In this document: piece by piece, positions 60,135 to 64,000 of the stretch
Position numbering within the stretch: position 1 is the first letter of the stretch
How the letters are laid out: each line of letters starts with the position of its first letter
Origin: Prosapia bicincta
Taxonomy: Eukaryota > Arthropoda > Insecta > Hemiptera > Cercopidae
Assembly: GCA_036971475.1 (NCBI GenBank)
Contig: JBAIZL010000063.1
Location: 1,030,290-1,094,289, forward strand
Length of the DNA stretch: 64,000 nt
Direction: 5' to 3'
Translations under genes and position numbers: made by a program
The notes under the pieces: model-generated
What the model was told of the DNA's origin: nothing
Databases searched by the model: none
The model's input: only the letters and a program-made list of their open reading frames with translations

Positions 60135-60480
60135 TAATATAAACAAAAATTCCAATTTGATAAGGTCAATTTCTACTTAGATAACCAGCGAAAAATGTTA
60201 CTTTATTTATCTTTTTATAAATAAAGTAACAAGCTATAAGTTAAAACAGCTGCTTTAATCTTCATTAGAATAACCAACGTTTTCGTACATTAGAATAACC
60301 AATGTGTTCGTTTGAAAATAAATAAACCTATATTTCAGGTTGTTTTATTTTTTTCTACCACATAACCTGTAACATAAAATCAGCTTTCTTATGCAATCAT
60401 GTTATCACTCATATAATGGATTGCCTATATCATCAATATTGCCCCTTTTATGAAACTATTTTATCCCATGTAAAACTAAA
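60135..60480 (-). repeat. Family E dispersed repeat
   Basis: In reverse orientation: AATTTCTACTTAG (end motif), ATAAATAAAGTAACAAGC, AAAACAGCTG, then CTACCACATAACCTGTAAC and AAATCAGC. A perfect hairpin with 14-bp arms (60197-60210 and 60217-60230, GTTACTTTATTTAT) lies at its edge. Confidence 0.7.
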
Positions 60481-60529
60481 ATTAATTTATTATTAATTAT
60501 ATTTAATGGATTAATTTTCAAAAAAAAAC

Positions 60530-60690
60530 TATCACCATAAATTATCAGATAATGTATCATAAACTTTGCGTTAAAACAGCTGTTCTACCACATAACCTAT
60601 AACATAAAATCAGCTGTTTTCTTGTTATCATATGATTTCAGTTATTTCAAGTCTTATATTGCAATCCTTGCCCCAGCTAATATATTAGTT
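60530..60690 (-). repeat. Family E dispersed repeat, adjacent copy
   Basis: The reverse-strand core AAAACAGCTGTTCTACCACA, TAACCTATAACATAAAATCA and GCTGTTTTCTTGTTATCATA is very well preserved, with the CAGCTG arms forming an inverted repeat 46 bp apart. It is tandem to the copy at 60135-60480. Confidence 0.8.
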
Positions 60691-60995
60691 GGCTTTATAT
60701 ATACAAGGAGACACATAGCCCATTAGTAAGCTTTGAATATACAGGGGAACAGCTAATCTATTAGTAACTTTTGAATATACAAGGGAGACAGACAATTTGT
60801 TAGTAGGCTTTGAATATATAAGGGATCACTTAATCTGTTAGTAGGATTTGACTACGCAAAGATGACAGCTAATCTATTAGTAAATTTTGAATATACAAGG
60901 GAGGTGGCCATTATTAGTAGGCTTTGAATATAGATGGTATCACGTAATCTGTTAGTTGGATTTGAATACGCAAAGAGGGGCAAGTAATCTATTAT
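60678..60995 (+). repeat. About 45-bp diverged minisatellite, about 7 units
   Basis: The units share AATCTATTAGTA, GGCTTTGAATATACAAGGG and a GACAG/GATCAC linker. Units alternate between a TATACAAGGG type and a TACGCAAAGA type towards the right end. It is less regular than the 44- and 45-bp arrays. Confidence 0.85.
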
Positions 60996-63977
60996 AATAA
61001 TGAACAGTAACTTATAAGTAGCCTAACATATATCTAGGTTTAACAGACTGAATATTAAAAAAATAATAATACTTGCATTTGACACAAAATTACATTTACA
61101 GTGGTAATCGTGTATTTTAGTATTGTATTAATATGTTTAACAAGGTTATTGTTTATTATTAGATTTCTTATAATCAAGTGGATAAATATTTTTGATCATT
61201 AAATTTAACAGTCTAAAATAATTCATATAGCTTTTTTAATAGTTTTTACAGTATTTTCTAATTTACCTAATTAGTAGCACCAAATTAATTTTGTTTCTTG
61301 TTTATAAAATAAAAGAAATTTATACTGTACAAAATAAAAATCATTTGATATACGGTAATCGATTAAGCGGTATTTGCTTCAACTCTTAACCAAATTTCTA
61401 ATGCAATTTGAACTTTAGATGCATAATGAGAACTGGTAGTTGAACTTTACGCTATGCGGGATAAATATGGTTTTTATTGTGAAGAATATGCAATACACAT
61501 AATAATCAAACTAAATGCTGCAATAAGACTATGACTTTCAACATTAAAACGTATTTTTGCTGTTTTTATAAACTCTGAAATAAGAGCTCAATATTTCAGC
61601 ATTGAAATATTGAGTATTCAGGATTCCATCGTTATAAAACTTGTACTAGTAGAATTTACAAATAGTCTATATAACTTATTTAAGACTATATGAAAGTAAA
61701 GAAATACTAAAATACATGTTTCAAATTTGGAGCTCTAAATGAAATATTTGTTTTGTAATCTAGTGAAGTGTCGACGACAGCCACTAAAAAAAAAAAAACA
61801 TCTGCATAGACGTGATAGACGTTAAAATTAAATAATTGGAATTTAGAATAGTAGGTTCAAGTTATAAAGAGAAATAAGGCCTTGAATATATTTGCTCAAA
61901 TAATTTTTGATGTATAATGCAGGGTGGTGTCTTGTACTTGACAAGAGACAGAGAATCCAGGTAAAGATTACGGTAGGGTTGAACATCTGTCTCTCCGTTA
62001 GCCAAAAATATCTTTAGTAGGGGTTGAGAATGTTCACAAGAAGAGGTTAGTTTGAAAGAGTTAATTGTGAAAATGTACCGCCCTGTGCCGTGTCTAACAA
62101 GTGAACTAACAATTCGTGTTAATATAAAATGAGTTTTTTAGTGAACAATGAGTTTCCCAAACCACCTTAAATAAATAACCACCTTGTTCACAAAGTGCTA
62201 TAATATTATATTGTTGTAATGAATAATACTAGAGACGACGTGTATGAAAAAAAAAGAATATAGGTAACAGTAACCTATCTTTATAAGAAAAATGCTCTTG
62301 TAATATGCGGATATATCCTAGGAAATTGTTTAGATACCTAGAAAGGATTGTTATTTTATGAAAATAGTCATCTGTAAATGTAACGGGTTATTGTCATTTC
62401 GTCAGGGCCCATTGGTATACATGTATAAACCTCCATATTCGGCATTAAAAGTACAAGATATCGCTAGCAATTAGGAATCCTGTTTCCAACATTAACTCCT
62501 TAATCCTAAATCAACTAAACATTCTAACCGTTGTCTAATTGTTTAATTACCAGCAATCATTCACAAAATATTGTAATTTAGATTTAAACAATTATAAAAT
62601 ACATTTTCCTTGTTATTATGTTTTAAATAAATGCCATTACAATTATATTACCAGAACATAATACATACTAGAGCTAATGGAGTATATAACATAGCTCTGA
62701 AAATGATGCTGTGAAAAATTATTTTAATATTAGTTGTAACCTCCTAAATTTTTTTAAATGTGTTTCATAAAGCTGAAATGGGTGCGGTACAGAAACGGCT
62801 TAGTGAGGACTTGACATGTTCTTAACATGCAACCAAGGTCTTAGGCGGTTCATTATCCGGTCAACAGAGGTTTTTATTTAAATTGTACAAACATTAGGAT
62901 TTATAGCCTTTTTTAATAAATCTCTTATATACCATAAAAAACTGCAAAATATTTAAAACTTTTTTTACTGGAGTAAAAATAGCTCTTTAATCATTCTAAA
63001 ATTCAGTATAGTTGTAAAATTTAATGTGTTCTATTTTAAAATTTCAAAATATTGGAAATTTAAATTATCAGTAAAAAAAATAGAATACTTGAATTTATAT
63101 TCCAATAATAATTACGAATTTTAAAAATGAAAAACTTTATCATGGTTTCAAAATTTATTGAAACCCGACTGATAGGCTAATATTAATTACAATATCTATG
63201 TTTTTAAATTTTTTTATTGTTTTATAATAACATATTTCACAGTATATTTCTATCACAGGTACGACGCCATTACACTACATACGAAAATCATTTAAAAATC
63301 ATTACTATATAACTTTTGCATGCTTAGAAATGTAAACATTTATAATCATCAAATACATATGTATATTTTAAAATATTTGTATATTCAAGAGATTTTTATA
63401 TAAATGCATACAATCGAAATACTAATTATTCTGTTAGCTTTGCAAAATAAAATATTGGTTAATCCATTTAAAAAAGTACCTTTCATATTACATACATTGT
63501 AAAACAATCTAATTTTTATAAAAATGCTCCTATTTTACTACTAAATTGTATTAATTTAAATATAAATAAATAACATTCCAATTGTGTAAAGATTTCATTC
63601 ATAATGAAATCAAAAAATCTTATACAAATTTATTAGAAAAAGACCTCAGTAGTCAGTATCAAACATTTCATTAGGACCTCGCTTTGCTTTTATATAAATA
63701 ATGGAGCTGATACCCCAGTAGTAGGTTCTAAAACGGCAAGACCTCGCTAGCGTGCAAAAAAATCTAATTTTTAAAATTAATTTCCAAGATAAAAAACTTA
63801 TACCATTTAATTCAAAATTTAAAACATAACACATCGCCATAATTTATTGTCGAACTATTCAATTTTTTTAGGTATAATAAGGGGAGACCTCGTTGGTCGT
63901 TTTCGGAAAGTTATGGAGTCCTCGGTTAGCTTGTTAGTGTTTAACCCAGCACACCGAGGTCCTCATACAAACCTGTG
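60996..63977. other. No recognised gene
   Basis: AT-rich sequence without a recognisable element. The 63640-63990 part has several AGACCTCG/GACCTCG strings (near 63640, 63674, 63740, 63885 and inverted near 63955) of unknown meaning. Confidence 0.45.
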
Positions 63978-64000
63978 GTGTGTGTGTTTGTGTGTGTGTG
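63976..64000. repeat. (GT)n microsatellite, cut by window end
   Basis: GT units with one TTTGT interruption, running off the window. Confidence 0.9.

Overview
The window looks like repeat-dominated, AT-rich intergenic DNA from an animal, most probably an insect or other arthropod. The evidence is the mix of decayed elements: several Penelope-like retroelement (PLE) fragments, two pogo/Tigger-type DNA transposases, an RTE-like LINE tail, a retrotransposon gag remnant, and many long TA, CA/GT and CT microsatellites. I see no intact host protein-coding gene, no convincing tRNA or rRNA gene, and no operon-like organisation. Every recognisable coding segment carries stops or frameshifts, so the gene content is a set of mobile-element fossils.

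Layout. 0-2 kb: a dispersed repeat and a minus-strand PLE 3' end with a hammerhead-ribozyme-like motif. 10.1-12.2 kb: a Tigger/pogo transposase pseudogene with a recognisable left terminus. 14.6-17.0 kb: ten 226-bp tandem units, each built of palindromes, set inside a longer diverged inverted repeat. 19.0-20.7 kb: a gag remnant of an LTR retrotransposon. 21.0-22.9 kb: a second pogo-type transposase with a C-terminal PHD-like cysteine cluster. 23.7-23.9 kb: a perfect 33-bp-arm hairpin between two TA microsatellites. 27.1-30.4 kb: a second copy of the 0.26-2.0 kb region, split by a 1.64-kb stretch. 37.0-39.9 kb: two further PLE fragments in opposite orientations, each with its own ribozyme-like motif. 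40.6 kb: a fifth PLE end with a ribozyme-like motif and no ORF.

41.7-49.5 kb: a 1.1-kb solo LTR, then a 4.85-kb decayed LTR retrotransposon, both inserted in TA microsatellites. The retrotransposon keeps gag, protease and integrase traces. Its left LTR is inverted relative to the right one, so the element is a palindrome with arms of about 1 kb. 53.8-61.0 kb: four unrelated tandem-repeat arrays (44 bp, 45 bp, about 262 bp and about 45 bp units), with an RTE-like LINE 3' end at 58.4-59.3 kb and a short membrane-protein-like open frame at 59.7-60.1 kb.

A non-coding repeat family (here called family E, about 450-580 bp, marked by AAAACAGCTG and CAGCTGTTTT arms) recurs about ten times. The most interesting signals are structural: the ribozyme-like motifs that share one unusual extra base, the retrotransposon with an inverted LTR, the repeated association of TGTAAC...GTTACA termini with microsatellites, and the palindromic satellite inside a foldback-like frame.
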